Shown: piece by piece, positions 9,204 to 18,217 of the stretch
Position numbering within the stretch: position 1 is the first letter of the stretch
How the letters are laid out: each line of letters begins with the position of its first letter
Assembly (NCBI RefSeq): GCF_003864295.1
Contig: NZ_BDQK01000009.1
Location: forward strand, 43,537-107,536
Origin: Aphanothece sacrum FPU1
GTDB taxonomy: Bacteria; Cyanobacteriota; Cyanobacteriia; Cyanobacteriales; Microcystaceae
Direction of reading: 5' to 3'
DNA length: 64,000 nt
Made by a program: the position numbers and the translations under genes
The notes under the pieces: model-generated
What the model saw: the letters and a program-made list of their open reading frames with translations, nothing else
Told to the model about the DNA's origin: nothing
The model's database searches: none

Positions 9204-9353
9204 TTAAGATTCAAGAATTTCAAAGGACTCTATTTCTAGCACTGGGCCAATCATGGCCAAAGTCATAACATCCTCACGGATTCTACCCTTAATCTTAACA
9301 TTAGTCAGGGTTTGACATAAAGATAGAATATTCAGAGATAAGCTAAGAGGCAT
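9204..9353 (-). CDS. Possible small protein of 49 residues, unrecognised
   Basis: An ATG at 9351-9353 on the minus strand opens a 49-codon frame ending TAA at 9204-9206. It reads [16 protein letters not shown], then [21 protein letters not shown] to the end. Amino-acid composition looks protein-like rather than random. No Shine-Dalgarno sequence is visible and I do not recognise the family. It fills part of the 420-bp gap after the tRNA. It may be a genuine small gene or the tail of a decayed one. Confidence 0.35.
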   Translation of the reverse strand: MPLSLSLNILSLCQTLTNVKIKGRIREDVMTLAMIGPVLEIESFEILES

Positions 9354-9849
9354 TTAAACAGGGTATTTGGTTGTTTAGTACAAAAGCTTAAACTCCTTCT
9401 CCGGCGCTCCCTTTGCTCCGGCGCTCCCCTGCAATCTCAACTAGCAATTTATATGCTTAACAGCTTAGTGGCAAGTAGGGCATTCTAGAGGGTTAAGGGA
9501 ATAATCCCCAAAATTAAGATCAGTCATAAGTGTTGCTAGGGGGTTACGAGCGATCGCGTCTTACAGCTTCAACAAATATCAATAATTTTAGTCAAAGATG
9601 TAAAAAAATGAATGTTGAACACTTCTGAATCTCTAGTTAATGCAATTAAATCCCTGTCCCTAATCAAATCGGGTTTGCTGGTGGAACAGGTATCTTGCCT
9701 GTTATTGAACAGATTAATGATGGGTTACGCTATCGCTAACCCATCCTACAAAAATTACCAAAGGATAATAAATTCATGTCAAATTATATCAAAACCCGCG
9801 CCGGAGGCTGTGCAATTAATTTTGCACGCGGTACTTATTGGAGAACTTA
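9354..9849. other. Gene-poor repeat-bearing stretch
   Basis: Holds a short direct repeat of CTCCGGCGCTCCC around 9398-9428, a HIP1 site near 9551, a palindrome-like segment GATGGGTTACGC / GCTAACCCATC near 9719-9748 (a common cyanobacterial intergenic motif, seen again in part near 30515-30610), and the second copy of the 50-bp dispersed repeat at 9785-9838. The plus-strand frame 9612-9971 crossing it is judged non-coding. Confidence 0.6.
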
Positions 9850-11067
9850 TCACACCATCACTTCGGTATTTAGACTCTGAAATTCTCCGATGGTATTTAG
9901 TTTTAATTTACTATCAGGGTAGGATACGATGTCATCAATTGGCCACCAATGATAACGACCTGCGAAATTAATATCATGGAGATTAAAGCTGGTTCCGCCT
10001 ACAATTGCCACAAGATCAGATTGATAATGAATCTGAGATCCTTGGAAAGAATAATCATGAGCATATCCATGTAATTGCAGTTTATCAACTCCTGTTTGGA
10101 AGTCACCAATAAAGGCATAATCATGAGAATAGCCGCCCACATAATAAGGATTATGATAATCTCCTAAGAGGAACAAATCACTGCCACTTCCACCAATTAA
10201 TGTATCAATTTCATAATAGCCCAAAGAATGAGAACCTACTCCCGTTAAGGTATCATTTCCCATTCCACCATCTAGATAATCATTTCCGTAACTACCCACT
10301 AGGTAATCATTATCGTTTTCACCAAAAAGAAAATCGTTACCACTGCCGCCATCAATGTAATCATTCCCTGAACGGCCAGAAATAATGTCATTTCCGCCAT
10401 TACCATAGAGATTATTAGCTTGGCTATCTCCAACAATAAAATCACTGTTTTGAGTCCCTTTAACATCATCAAAATTGAAGACATGGAAGGTTAAAGTTCC
10501 AAAGGGAAGCCCATTAACATTAAGGCTTGCTGCTTCTAAATTAACACTAATAAAAGTTGTGCCTGTTGCCGTAGAAGAATCAATGGTATTTCCTGATACC
10601 AAAGGATTAGCAATAATCGTTTCAATACTATTCAATTGATCAACGGAGGTATGATTGCCTTTTTCCACAACTCCTTGAGGTTTTAAGATGATTTTTTGAT
10701 GTAAATGACTATAATTTACTGTGTCATAACCATTGCCACCATTAATGACATCATTACCCTCTCCCCCATAGATCAGATCATTGCCATCCTCACCATAGAT
10801 CAGATCGTTGCCACTACCGCCATTAATGGTGTCGTTGCCACTTCCTCCATAAACGGTATCATTTCCTAAACCAGAGGAAATGTAATCATCACCACTATAG
10901 CCATAGATAGTGTCATTGTAAGTGTAATACCATGGGCTGTATTGATCACCATACAGATGGTCATTCCCATGAGTTCCATGAATCGCAGGAGGGTTTGTTG
11001 GCCACCACCACCAAGTACGGGAGTCAAAAGCAATGCCATCGGCACTTGAGTCAAAATCAATTAACAT
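9850..11067 (-). CDS. RTX (hemolysin-type calcium-binding repeat) protein
   Basis: A 405-residue protein with two blocks of glycine-aspartate nonapeptides of the GGxGxDxLx kind: residues ~45-110 (GNDTVYGGSGNDTINGGSGN) and ~215-290 (GNDYIDGGSGNDFLFGENDN). These form calcium-filled beta-rolls in exported proteins. There is no N-terminal signal peptide; the start is MLIDFDSSADG followed by WWWWP. RTX proteins usually leave by type I secretion through a C-terminal signal, but no ABC/MFP export genes are adjacent. No catalytic domain is recognised, so it may be a surface or matrix protein. Confidence 0.88.
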   Translation of the reverse strand: MLIDFDSSADGIAFDSRTWWWWPTNPPAIHGTHGNDHLYGDQYSPWYYTYNDTIYGYSGDDYISSGLGNDTVYGGSGNDTINGGSGNDLIYGEDGNDLIYGGEGNDVINGGNGYDTVNYSHLHQKIILKPQGVVEKGNHTSVDQLNSIETIIANPLVSGNTIDSSTATGTTFISVNLEAASLNVNGLPFGTLTFHVFNFDDVKGTQNSDFIVGDSQANNLYGNGGNDIISGRSGNDYIDGGSGNDFLFGENDNDYLVGSYGNDYLDGGMGNDTLTGVGSHSLGYYEIDTLIGGSGSDLFLLGDYHNPYYVGGYSHDYAFIGDFQTGVDKLQLHGYAHDYSFQGSQIHYQSDLVAIVGGTSFNLHDINFAGRYHWWPIDDIVSYPDSKLKLNTIGEFQSLNTEVMV

Positions 11068-11330
11068 GATCTAAGCCTTTTTTTAAAGTTATGTAAAGTT
11101 ATATCAGAATTAGCTTGACAAATCTAGATTTTAGATATAAAATAAAAGAATAATTATCATAGACAAAAATCAATATTAAATCTAATTTCATATTATAAAA
11201 ATCAATACTAAAAATGCACTATCCACATTTCTGATGAATTAATATCTCTTAATAAGATTTTGTGATCAGCACAAGTACGGGAGACCCGAAATGTTAGCAT
11301 TAGATCAACTTATTAATCCGCAAAACTTCT

Positions 11331-11759
11331 ATGAATATGGCATCGGAAGAACAGGTAAAACGTTATCTGGCCCATTGGTTTCAGTTGGGTAAAGGGGTTT
11401 TTGTGCCAAATTGTCAAGAAACTATCCTTCCACGTCAAATTTTTACAGGAAATCGTTATTCATCTGAGTTTGAAAAGTGTTGGCAACGCATTCTCTGTCT
11501 AGAAATTGATTGCTATTTAGAAGGAACCGAACAAACAATTCAACAATTATTAAGTCCGGCCTGGGAAATCACAGGTTGCGCCAGATGTCAATTACCTGTT
11601 CCCATTGCGGTGGCCGGAGTTGCGTCTACTGTGTGTACCTGTTTTGATTTATCAGGTTGGCCCAATAACGAATTACCATCTCCTCGATTTCCTGTTGATG
11701 ATATTAGTCATTTGCAACAAATTCGAGAACGTCTTAACAAAAATGAGGATATCAGCTAA
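11331..11759 (+). CDS. Conserved cyanobacterial protein of unknown function, possibly frameshifted at its start
   Basis: 142 residues from ATG 11331 (or 11337), unrecognised beyond a general resemblance to conserved cyanobacterial hypotheticals. It contains four cysteines in CARC and CTC groupings (about residues 87-109), perhaps metal-binding. A better-placed ATG at 11291, with GGGAG ten bases upstream, opens MLALDQLINPQNFYE in another frame. A one-base change near 11336 would join it to MASEEQVKRYLAHWF. So the native protein may be about 155 residues and this copy frameshifted. The 3' end overlaps the convergent SRPBCC gene by 4 bases. Confidence 0.6.
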   Translation: MNMASEEQVKRYLAHWFQLGKGVFVPNCQETILPRQIFTGNRYSSEFEKCWQRILCLEIDCYLEGTEQTIQQLLSPAWEITGCARCQLPVPIAVAGVASTVCTCFDLSGWPNNELPSPRFPVDDISHLQQIRERLNKNEDIS

Positions 11760-12238
11760 GCAAGTAGACGTTCGGCCGCATGGGCTAATTCTGTGGCAAC
11801 ACTAGCAGAATAAGGTTTAATTAACCACCAAATTAACGGTGATAGCCATCCCCGTAACGTTACCGAATAAGAGATATAAGTCCCACATAAAGTCGATTCT
11901 ACATGATAAGTGATTTTTTGTTCCATCCCCGGAATAGTCAACACCCGAAGACTTAATAATTCACCTGGACGAACATTTTCCACAAATAAACGAATAGGAA
12001 TAGGGGTTAAACGGGTGACAGCTTGATAAATCAAACCCGGTTTAGCAATCAATCCCAGAGGAACATTGGTCTTAGAGAATAAGGGATGCCAAGAAACATC
12101 AGCCACATCAATCAATTTATGCCAGAGAACGTCTGCTGGGGCCGTACTCATAGCGCGATATCGCTTATAAAGGGAAAAACTGCATAATAACTTATCTTTA
12201 GCAAAAATTAACTTTAATGAGAAATTGAGAATCACCAT
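11756..12238 (-). CDS. SRPBCC-family (START-like) ligand-binding protein
   Basis: 160 residues from ATG 12238, chosen because GGGAGG lies 4-9 bases upstream and the sequence then begins directly with the first beta strand (MVILNFSLKLIFAKDK). An upstream ATG at 12265 would add nine residues. The helix-grip pattern shows in FSLYKRYRAMSTAPADV, HPLFSKTNVPLGLIAKPGLI, IPIRLFVENVRPGELL, YHVESTLCGTYISYSV and a C-terminal long helix ending HAAERLL. Such proteins bind lipids, quinones or other hydrophobic ligands. The ligand is unknown. It is convergent with the preceding gene and divergent from hemF. Confidence 0.65.
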   Translation of the reverse strand: MVILNFSLKLIFAKDKLLCSFSLYKRYRAMSTAPADVLWHKLIDVADVSWHPLFSKTNVPLGLIAKPGLIYQAVTRLTPIPIRLFVENVRPGELLSLRVLTIPGMEQKITYHVESTLCGTYISYSVTLRGWLSPLIWWLIKPYSASVATELAHAAERLLA

Positions 12239-12402
12239 CTGCCTCCCGCAACAATGCTCCGGCAAATCTATAATTGTAAAGGATGAGAGATAACCTGTGG
12301 GGTCTTTAATATTAAGATAGTTTTCAACTCTAACTTAATGTCTCAAGCAAGCCGTAGATTGATCTAAAGTAACTTTGTGATGATAAGACCTAAAGCCACA
12401 TT

Positions 12403-13431
12403 ATGACCTCTTTAACAACAGAGACTAGCAATCCTCAGACAGCTTTTGTCCCACCTGCTGATGCCAAAACACGGGTGAGTCAGTTCATGAAAACCATTCA
12501 AGATGAAATCTGTCACGGGTTAGAGACAGCAGATGGCGGTAAATTCCGCGAAGACAGTTGGGAAAGAGAAGAAGGGGGTGGAGGCCGTTCTCGTGTTCTC
12601 ACAGAAGGAAATTTATTAGAACAAGGTGGCGTAAATTTTTCAGAAGTTTGGGGACACGAACTACCCCCTTCCATTTTAAAGCAGCGTCCTGAAGCTGCGG
12701 GCCATGGTTTCTATGCGACGGGAACCTCTATGGTACTTCATCCCCGTAACCCTTATGTTCCTACAATTCACCTGAATTACCGTTATTTTGAGGCGGGGCC
12801 GGTTTGGTGGTTTGGGGGAGGTATTGACTTAACTCCTTATTATCCATTTGCTGAAGATGCGGCCCATTTTCACCAAACTTTAAAGCAAGCTTGTGATAAA
12901 CATCATCCTCAATATTATCCCGTATTTAAACCTTGGTGTGATGAATATTTTTATTTAAATCATCGCCAAGAAATGCGGGGAGTCGGAGGTATTTTCTTTG
13001 ATTATCAAGATGGGAATGACCCCTTATATCGGGGGCCTCATCCTGATAAAGAGGCGGCTATTTATAGTAATCAATTACCTGCTTCAACTCCTCGTACTTG
13101 GGAAGAGTTATTTGCTTTTGTGAATGATTGTGGACGATCATTTTTACCTGCTTATCTTCCGATTGTGGAAAGACGACGGAATATTGAATATGGAGACAGA
13201 GAACGTCAATTCCAATTGTATCGACGGGGACGCTATGTTGAGTTTAATTTAGTGTATGACCGAGGTACAATTTTTGGCTTACAAACTAATGGACGAACTG
13301 AATCTATTTTGATGTCTTTACCGCCGTTAGTTCGTTGGGAATACTGTTACCAACCGGAAGCAAATACACCAGAATCCCAGTTATATGAAGTGTTCTTAAA
13401 ACCCCAAGATTGGGCAAATTGGCAACCATAA
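12403..13431 (+). CDS. hemF: Oxygen-dependent coproporphyrinogen III oxidase
   Basis: A 342-residue soluble enzyme that oxidatively decarboxylates two propionates of coproporphyrinogen III to give protoporphyrinogen IX, feeding heme and chlorophyll synthesis. Diagnostic stretches include [14 protein letters not shown] near residues 49-62, [47 protein letters not shown], and the C-terminal [16 protein letters not shown]. Length fits the family. It starts at ATG 12403. It stands alone; a hairpin at 13438-13454 follows its stop. Confidence 0.97.
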   Translation: MTSLTTETSNPQTAFVPPADAKTRVSQFMKTIQDEICHGLETADGGKFREDSWEREEGGGGRSRVLTEGNLLEQGGVNFSEVWGHELPPSILKQRPEAAGHGFYATGTSMVLHPRNPYVPTIHLNYRYFEAGPVWWFGGGIDLTPYYPFAEDAAHFHQTLKQACDKHHPQYYPVFKPWCDEYFYLNHRQEMRGVGGIFFDYQDGNDPLYRGPHPDKEAAIYSNQLPASTPRTWEELFAFVNDCGRSFLPAYLPIVERRRNIEYGDRERQFQLYRRGRYVEFNLVYDRGTIFGLQTNGRTESILMSLPPLVRWEYCYQPEANTPESQLYEVFLKPQDWANWQP

Positions 13432-13437
13432 TTGTAG

Positions 13438-13454
13438 GGTGGGCAATGCCCACC
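13438..13454. repeat. GGTGGGCA/TGCCCACC hairpin, dispersed palindrome, possible hemF terminator
   Basis: GGTGGGCA and TGCCCACC form a perfect 8-bp stem around a single central base, seven bases after the hemF stop. It belongs to a widespread intergenic palindrome type in cyanobacteria and may also end the hemF transcript. Only TTCTCT follows, not a strong U-run. Confidence 0.5.
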
Positions 13455-13460
13455 TTCTCT

Positions 13461-13493
13461 ATTCATAATTCATAATTCATAATTCATAATTTA
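13461..13493. repeat. Heptanucleotide tandem repeat (ATTCATA)n
   Basis: Four or more consecutive ATTCATA units lie between hemF and the minus-strand gene at 13484, reaching into the last codons of that gene. Related degenerate heptamer runs occur near 14290-14317, 55229-55250, 56972-57004 and inside the tandem array at 48462-49168. This is the STRR-type heptamer repeat typical of many cyanobacteria. Confidence 0.75.
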
Positions 13494-14116
13494 GATAAAC
13501 GTTTTAATATTTGCAAAACTTGAGTTAATTCATGTCGTCTTGGAAAGAGAGAAAATTCTCTAGAAACATCATATTTTGGTGTGTTTTCTTGATGAGATAA
13601 CTTCAGAAAAACGAAACTGTCTCCATTAGTTACCATCCCAAAAGTTGGCTTATTTTTTTGAGAATTTGCCATCATGTAAGCTAAAATTTGGGGAAATGCT
13701 GAAGGGACAGGAATACTTGTTCTTTTTGATTCAACTACTAATATCCATAATGTTTCTTGAATGACTAAAACATCAATCATACCTTTAATAATGGTTTGAT
13801 CAGGGTCTTCTATTATTAATTGTATAGACTCTGGGGAACTAATTTTAAAAGGAGGATCAAAAAATCCTGCTATTTCTAATAAGGGAGAAATAACGAGTAA
13901 ATTAATAGTTCCTTCTAGTAAGGGTTGGGTTTGTCGATGATAGTCATATCGTTGTTTAATACGAGAGATGGCAATATTTTCTGTTTCGGTTATTTCGGGT
14001 AATTCTTCATACCATTCCCGGAAAAAATTATCATCTTCGGTTTGGGTTAAGTTAAAATATGTTCGTAAGTCGCTTAGATTTTTGATAGTTTCTCTAACAC
14101 CAATTGTTGTTATCAT
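13484..14116 (-). CDS. Restriction endonuclease-like (HsdR-N/PD-(D/E)XK) protein
   Basis: 210 residues. The centre reads IIKGMIDVLVI then LWILVVESKR, matching the D-x(n)-ExK core of PD-(D/E)XK nucleases as found in the N-terminal part of type I restriction R subunits. Neighbouring stretches (PFKISSPESIQLIIEDPD, FPQILAYMMAN, TFGMVTNGDSFVFLKL) fit the stand-alone cyanobacterial HsdR-N-like family. No helicase domain and no methylase or specificity subunit lie nearby, so it is not a complete type I system. A DNA nuclease role is inference from the fold. Confidence 0.65.
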   Translation of the reverse strand: MITTIGVRETIKNLSDLRTYFNLTQTEDDNFFREWYEELPEITETENIAISRIKQRYDYHRQTQPLLEGTINLLVISPLLEIAGFFDPPFKISSPESIQLIIEDPDQTIIKGMIDVLVIQETLWILVVESKRTSIPVPSAFPQILAYMMANSQKNKPTFGMVTNGDSFVFLKLSHQENTPKYDVSREFSLFPRRHELTQVLQILKRLSKL

Positions 14117-14161
14117 TGTGTTTAATCTCGTGCAAAAACGACATATACCATAATCTATTGT

Positions 14162-14218
14162 AGGGACAAGGCATTAGTAACTTTTATATTTAAACCATTC
14201 CGTTACTGTTGCCTTGTC
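14162..14218. repeat. Imperfect inverted repeat with GGACAAGGCA arms
   Basis: GGGACAAGGCATTAGTAAC at the left and its near reverse complement ending TTGCCTTGTCCT at the right form ~19-bp arms with few mismatches around a ~20-bp centre. It lies upstream of the HsdR-N-like gene in the ~350-bp gap to the next gene. That gap also carries a degenerate AATTCATA/AATTTATA heptamer run near 14290-14317. Confidence 0.65.
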
Positions 14219-14473
14219 CTCATCGTCTATACATTACACTTAGATCTTACAACACAATAATTAACATAAAACAGATGATTATATATTTTCATAATTCATA
14301 ATTTATAATTTATAATTCAATTCACCTCTTGCCAAGATATGTAAAAATAGATAAAATTAAAGAATAAAACTTGACATCCGTGTTTTTTTTGGCATTGATT
14401 GAGTCAAAGTTGGTTCTCTTTGTAGTAAAGTAAGACGAGTCAACATCGTCTTTATCACTTTTATCAGTTGTCT

Positions 14474-15052
14474 ATGACTATTGTGACAAGTTTAACCCTA
14501 ATTTCTCATTCTCTGGGGGCATTTTTGCCCATTGATAGTGTTTTCTCTACCCAAGGCATCATGGTGATGCTACTAGCTGCTTATGCGTTAGCAATGTGGA
14601 TGTTTCTCACCAGCGCGCCTAAAGTACATACAGTGATGGTATCAGATTTGGAAGTAGCCCGACAATTTTATGAAGGTTTACTACAATTAAATGTGGCGGA
14701 TATTCCCCTGCATTATTATTATAATTATGAGCAAACATTAGGCACAGCAGGGGTTGATCCTTTGTATATGTCTGCTACTTCTAGTGCAACCACTACCACT
14801 AATTTTAGAGGTTCAGAAGGACTGTGGTATCAATTGAAAAAAAATACTCAATTACATATTATTTCTGGGGCAAGTTATGGGACTAAAAATCGTCAACGTC
14901 ATGTTTGTTTTGATCATGATTGTTTAGAAGAAATTTTAATGCGGGTACAATCAAGACGATTAAAATATAAAATTCGTCGCAATAAACCTCTAAATTTCTT
15001 GGTTAAAGATATCGAAGAACGAGTCATCGAAATGGCTGAAGTCAAAAATTAA
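14474..15052 (+). CDS. Membrane-anchored glyoxalase-like (VOC-type) protein
   Basis: About 192 residues from ATG 14474 (a TTG two codons earlier is the alternative). A hydrophobic segment near residues 22-46 (IMVMLLAAYALAMWMFL) is followed by a soluble domain starting KVHTVMVSDLEVARQFYEGLL, the usual beginning of a vicinal-oxygen-chelate/glyoxalase module. RQRHVCFDHDCLEEIL could supply a second half. It resembles cyanobacterial proteins annotated glyoxalase-like. Metal ligands cannot be assigned with certainty. A methyltransferase gene follows 41 bases downstream on the same strand. Confidence 0.6.
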   Translation: MTIVTSLTLISHSLGAFLPIDSVFSTQGIMVMLLAAYALAMWMFLTSAPKVHTVMVSDLEVARQFYEGLLQLNVADIPLHYYYNYEQTLGTAGVDPLYMSATSSATTTTNFRGSEGLWYQLKKNTQLHIISGASYGTKNRQRHVCFDHDCLEEILMRVQSRRLKYKIRRNKPLNFLVKDIEERVIEMAEVKN

Positions 15053-15093
15053 ATTAGGACAATAGGTAAGGTAAATTGACATTTAATAATCAG

Positions 15094-15708
15094 ATGGATA
15101 ATCAAGATTTATTTAGTCAGAAAGCAAACTTTTTTGATCGTTGGGCCCCTAATTATGATTGGTTGCTAACAACTATTTTTTATCAAGCAATTCATCAACG
15201 ACTATTATCATATGTTACCTTACCTCATCCTTCCCAAGTATTAGACTTAGGGTGTGGAACCGGCCGTCTTTTACATCGTCTTGCGAATAAGTTTCCCGAC
15301 TTACAAGGAACCGGAGTAGATTTATCTCCCCAAATGTTAAAAGAAGCCCGTCAAAATAATCAACATCATCCACGATTGATCTATACTAAAGGTAATGCAG
15401 AATCCCTACCTTTTGTTCATAATCAATTTGATGCAGTGTTTAATACCATTAGTTTTTTACACTATCCTCACCCACAAATTGTATTTAGTGAAGTCAGTCG
15501 GATATTACGTCCTCAAGGACAATTTTTCTTAGCTGATTTTACAATGGGAACAATGAAATCTACTCGTTTTTCTCCAGGAGGTATTAACTTTTATAATACT
15601 CAACAGCGAGAGAAATTTGCTGAAACAGTGGGATTAAATTGTATGGGACATTATCATTTATTACCAAGAGTTATTTTAAGTATTTTTTCTCCTACTTCTT
15701 CAACCTAA
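15094..15708 (+). CDS. Class I SAM-dependent methyltransferase
   Basis: 204 residues from ATG 15094; a TTG at 15076 could add six. Motif I is VLDLGCGTGRLLHRLA (SAM-binding glycine loop) near residue 51. The acidic post-I residue is in GTGVDLSPQMLKEAR, and motif II/III is FDAVFNTISFLHY followed by LRPQGQFFLADF. This is the UbiE/Methyltransf_11 type. The substrate is unknown. It is 41 bases downstream of the glyoxalase-like gene and probably in its operon. A terminator-like hairpin lies at 15770-15783. Confidence 0.8.
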   Translation: MDNQDLFSQKANFFDRWAPNYDWLLTTIFYQAIHQRLLSYVTLPHPSQVLDLGCGTGRLLHRLANKFPDLQGTGVDLSPQMLKEARQNNQHHPRLIYTKGNAESLPFVHNQFDAVFNTISFLHYPHPQIVFSEVSRILRPQGQFFLADFTMGTMKSTRFSPGGINFYNTQQREKFAETVGLNCMGHYHLLPRVILSIFSPTSST

Positions 15709-15769
15709 AGGCTGAGGCTATACGGACAAAGCCTACCTGCCTAGGCTATAATCTTAAAAAATAACTCAG

Positions 15770-15792
15770 CCCGCGAAGGCGGGATTTGTTTT
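15770..15792 (+). terminator. GC-rich hairpin followed by T-rich tract
   Basis: CCCGC GAAG GCGGG stem-loop (15770-15783) is followed by ATTTGTTTTT. It is placed between the plus-strand methyltransferase and the minus-strand histidine kinase, so it could serve the methyltransferase. The same hairpin type (AAGCCCGC/GCGGGCTT) recurs at 41957-41976 and, diverged, near 21921 and 36570, suggesting a dispersed repeat that doubles as terminator. Confidence 0.6.
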
Positions 15793-15842
15793 TCTAGCTT
15801 TACCTTTCAAGGTAAAGCATCTGGTCTATTAATCCTCTACTA

Positions 15843-17912
15843 TCATCCTCTTTTCTTGGTAGATTTTTTAGTTTTAGAACTAAAAGAAGATTGATTTTCT
15901 TGAGTTTGCCGAGGAATTTTCTCAAGGAAAATAGGAACCGTAAAATGAAACTTACTACCCTGATTTTTCCCTTCTGATTCTGCCCAAATTTGTCCTCCCC
16001 AACCCTTGAGAATTTGACGACAAATAGCTAAACCTAATCCGGTTCCTCCCGTACTACGTCTTAGGGCCCCTTCCTCTTGATAAAAACGATCAAAAACCGT
16101 TTCTAAACGATTAGGTTCAATTCCTCTACCTGTATCCGAAATAGTTACTTCTAAACTATCAATATTATTCGACCTAACCCTTATACTGACTTCTCCTTCA
16201 ACCGGAGTAAATTTACAAGCATTATCCAGTAATTTAGCAAGTACTTCAACCAACCATTCCCCATCCGCTTGAATCAAGGGAATCTCTGTATTAATAAAGT
16301 TATGAATTTGAGGTAAATTTCCCCCTCTATTACGGGCCCGAACATGACTTAAAGCTAATTCAACACATTCGCTAAGATCTAAGGGTTCTAAATTCCATTC
16401 TATCCGACCACTTTCTAACTGAGATAATGTCAAAAAATCTTGCACTAATTTACGCATTCTTTCAGCATCTTGTAGGGCCGTACTCAGCATCACTTGACGC
16501 AATTCAAGAGACATATCCGGTTCAGTCGCTAAACTTTCTAAACATACCTGAATAGTAGATAAAGGTGTTCGTAATTCATGACCCGTAATTGCTACTAAAT
16601 TTGAGCGAGTGCGATCAAGTGCTTCCAGTTGTTCGTTAAGATCTTGAAGATTCGCATACGCTTCTGCTTGAATTAACGTTACCCCAATTTGAGTAGCGAT
16701 CGCATTAACTAAGGAAATATCTTCACTTTTCCAAGCAACAGTATTAGGACCACAATGGTGTAACTCCAACATTCCTAAAAGTTTACCTTGATAAAGAATG
16801 GGAACTAACATCCAAGACAAAATTGAACAACTGTTTATTAGAGTTTGTAGAGATCCATCTATATCTTGAATTTGTCCTTCTTGAATAATACGAGGGTCAT
16901 TTAAGACATTTTCAATTGTTAACGCATCCCGTAACTCTACTACTTCCTGAAACAAAGGATTATTGCGTAATGGCCAAATTTGTCCCTTGATAGAAGCAAA
17001 TCCATCATTTAAAAATTCATGCTCAATTTTAGCAATAGTATCAGTTTCTTTACAACGATAAACTAAACAACGACAAACCCCTAAACCTTCCCCTAATTTT
17101 TGTACCGCAATTTGTAAAATTTCGTCAGGATTTAAAGAACGTCGAATTGCCGTTGTCACCGAATTAATTAACCTTTCTTTCTCCTCTTTTACTGCCAAAG
17201 AATGATTAGCTTTAATGAGTTTATATTGACCGGCCTGAAGATAAGTTACCAAACGTTGAACAAAGGGATCAGGATTAGTATTCGGAGACTCCCAAACCAA
17301 TTTTTCTGTATCTTCTTGCTTCAGTTTCCCCATTCCTTGAGTTAATTCAGTTGAGGGTAAATACTTCTGACGAGCTAGTTTAATTTTATCTTTTAATTCG
17401 GGTCTATAATCTAAAATTCTTGTCAAGAGAATATTCGCCGCTTGTTGACTAACATGACGATCAAACGTCCAAATTCCTTCAAAACGACGACTATTATCCT
17501 TAGCTGATCCCACATTATCCTCATTCGTTGGGAAAGTGCGTTCCTGACAAATTAGACAACTAGCATAATTGACTCCAATGACCACTAAATGCCATTCTTG
17601 AGTTAGATTATCCGTAGATTCAAAGGCGATCGTTTCATAAACACCAGAACCATGTTTAAAGTCCGTTTCTGGAGCAGCTAAAACGTAAACCTGATCAGTT
17701 TTTTGTCCAATTCGTCGATATCTTTGTGCTTCTTGACGATAAAATCGTTCTTGTTGAAAATTGGCAATAATCAAAGGTTTATCAGATCCGGCCAATACCT
17801 GATCTTCCATTGCATGAGAAAGTGCCGTCAAGGAAGCCTTAAAATACATTTGAGGCCGCCAATGAGGAAGAATTTCCAACAATTGTGCTAAAACCGATTT
17901 TGATATACTCAT
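15843..17912 (-). CDS. Sensor histidine kinase with DICT, GAF, HisKA and HATPase domains
   Basis: 689 residues from ATG 17912. Residues ~1-150 match the DICT sensory domain (YFKASLTALSHAMEDQVL, then LIIANFQQERFYRQEA). About 240-415 is a GAF domain (RRSLNPDEILQIAVQKLGEG to ATQIGVTLIQ). The HisKA box is VAITGHELRTPLSTIQ with the phospho-acceptor His, and the HATPase shows LLDNACKFTP (N box), DTGRGI (G1), FDRFYQ (F) and GGTGLGLAI (G2). No transmembrane segment is visible, so it is a cytoplasmic sensor. The C-terminus is basic. No response regulator is adjacent. DICT-GAF kinases are linked in cyanobacteria with light or redox signalling, but the input is not known here. Confidence 0.85.
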   Translation of the reverse strand: MSISKSVLAQLLEILPHWRPQMYFKASLTALSHAMEDQVLAGSDKPLIIANFQQERFYRQEAQRYRRIGQKTDQVYVLAAPETDFKHGSGVYETIAFESTDNLTQEWHLVVIGVNYASCLICQERTFPTNEDNVGSAKDNSRRFEGIWTFDRHVSQQAANILLTRILDYRPELKDKIKLARQKYLPSTELTQGMGKLKQEDTEKLVWESPNTNPDPFVQRLVTYLQAGQYKLIKANHSLAVKEEKERLINSVTTAIRRSLNPDEILQIAVQKLGEGLGVCRCLVYRCKETDTIAKIEHEFLNDGFASIKGQIWPLRNNPLFQEVVELRDALTIENVLNDPRIIQEGQIQDIDGSLQTLINSCSILSWMLVPILYQGKLLGMLELHHCGPNTVAWKSEDISLVNAIATQIGVTLIQAEAYANLQDLNEQLEALDRTRSNLVAITGHELRTPLSTIQVCLESLATEPDMSLELRQVMLSTALQDAERMRKLVQDFLTLSQLESGRIEWNLEPLDLSECVELALSHVRARNRGGNLPQIHNFINTEIPLIQADGEWLVEVLAKLLDNACKFTPVEGEVSIRVRSNNIDSLEVTISDTGRGIEPNRLETVFDRFYQEEGALRRSTGGTGLGLAICRQILKGWGGQIWAESEGKNQGSKFHFTVPIFLEKIPRQTQENQSSFSSKTKKSTKKRG

Positions 17913-18217
17913 CAATGATTTTTAAACGATCTCCTGGCAAAATCGATGTTATCTCGTTCTTTCCTTGGAAAATGCCGCCTAATAGCCCTTGCCAAGGTCA
18001 GTTTGTACCTCTCCTTAGAATCTATCCTACAAAAAAACGGCATACCTCACTTAACAAAATTTACGGAATATCGGAAAACTAGAATTTCTAGAGTCAAAGA
18101 ACCTCTTGACAGATTTTTAACACTTTAAGGTTATCTTAGTTCGAGACTGTTTATCTCAATCACTTTAAAGTCGATTGTTAAAACGTCTTGATTATAACCC
18201 TTTCTATATTAACTTAG
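17913..18217. other. Gap without recognised genes
   Basis: About 305 bases between the divergent histidine kinase and a small membrane protein gene. The overlapping plus-strand frames here are not convincing proteins. It should contain the promoters of both genes, but I could not pick a clear pair of hexamers. Confidence 0.5.

Noticed and set aside
9612..9971. 119-codon plus-strand frame
   Set aside because: It is built from dispersed repeat sequence (GATGGGTTACGC palindrome and the 50-bp repeat) and overlaps the end of the RTX gene on the other strand.
10200..11060. Other frames inside the RTX gene
   Set aside because: They arise from the periodic glycine-aspartate codons read in wrong frames (Met/Leu/Ile-rich or His/Asn-rich translations).
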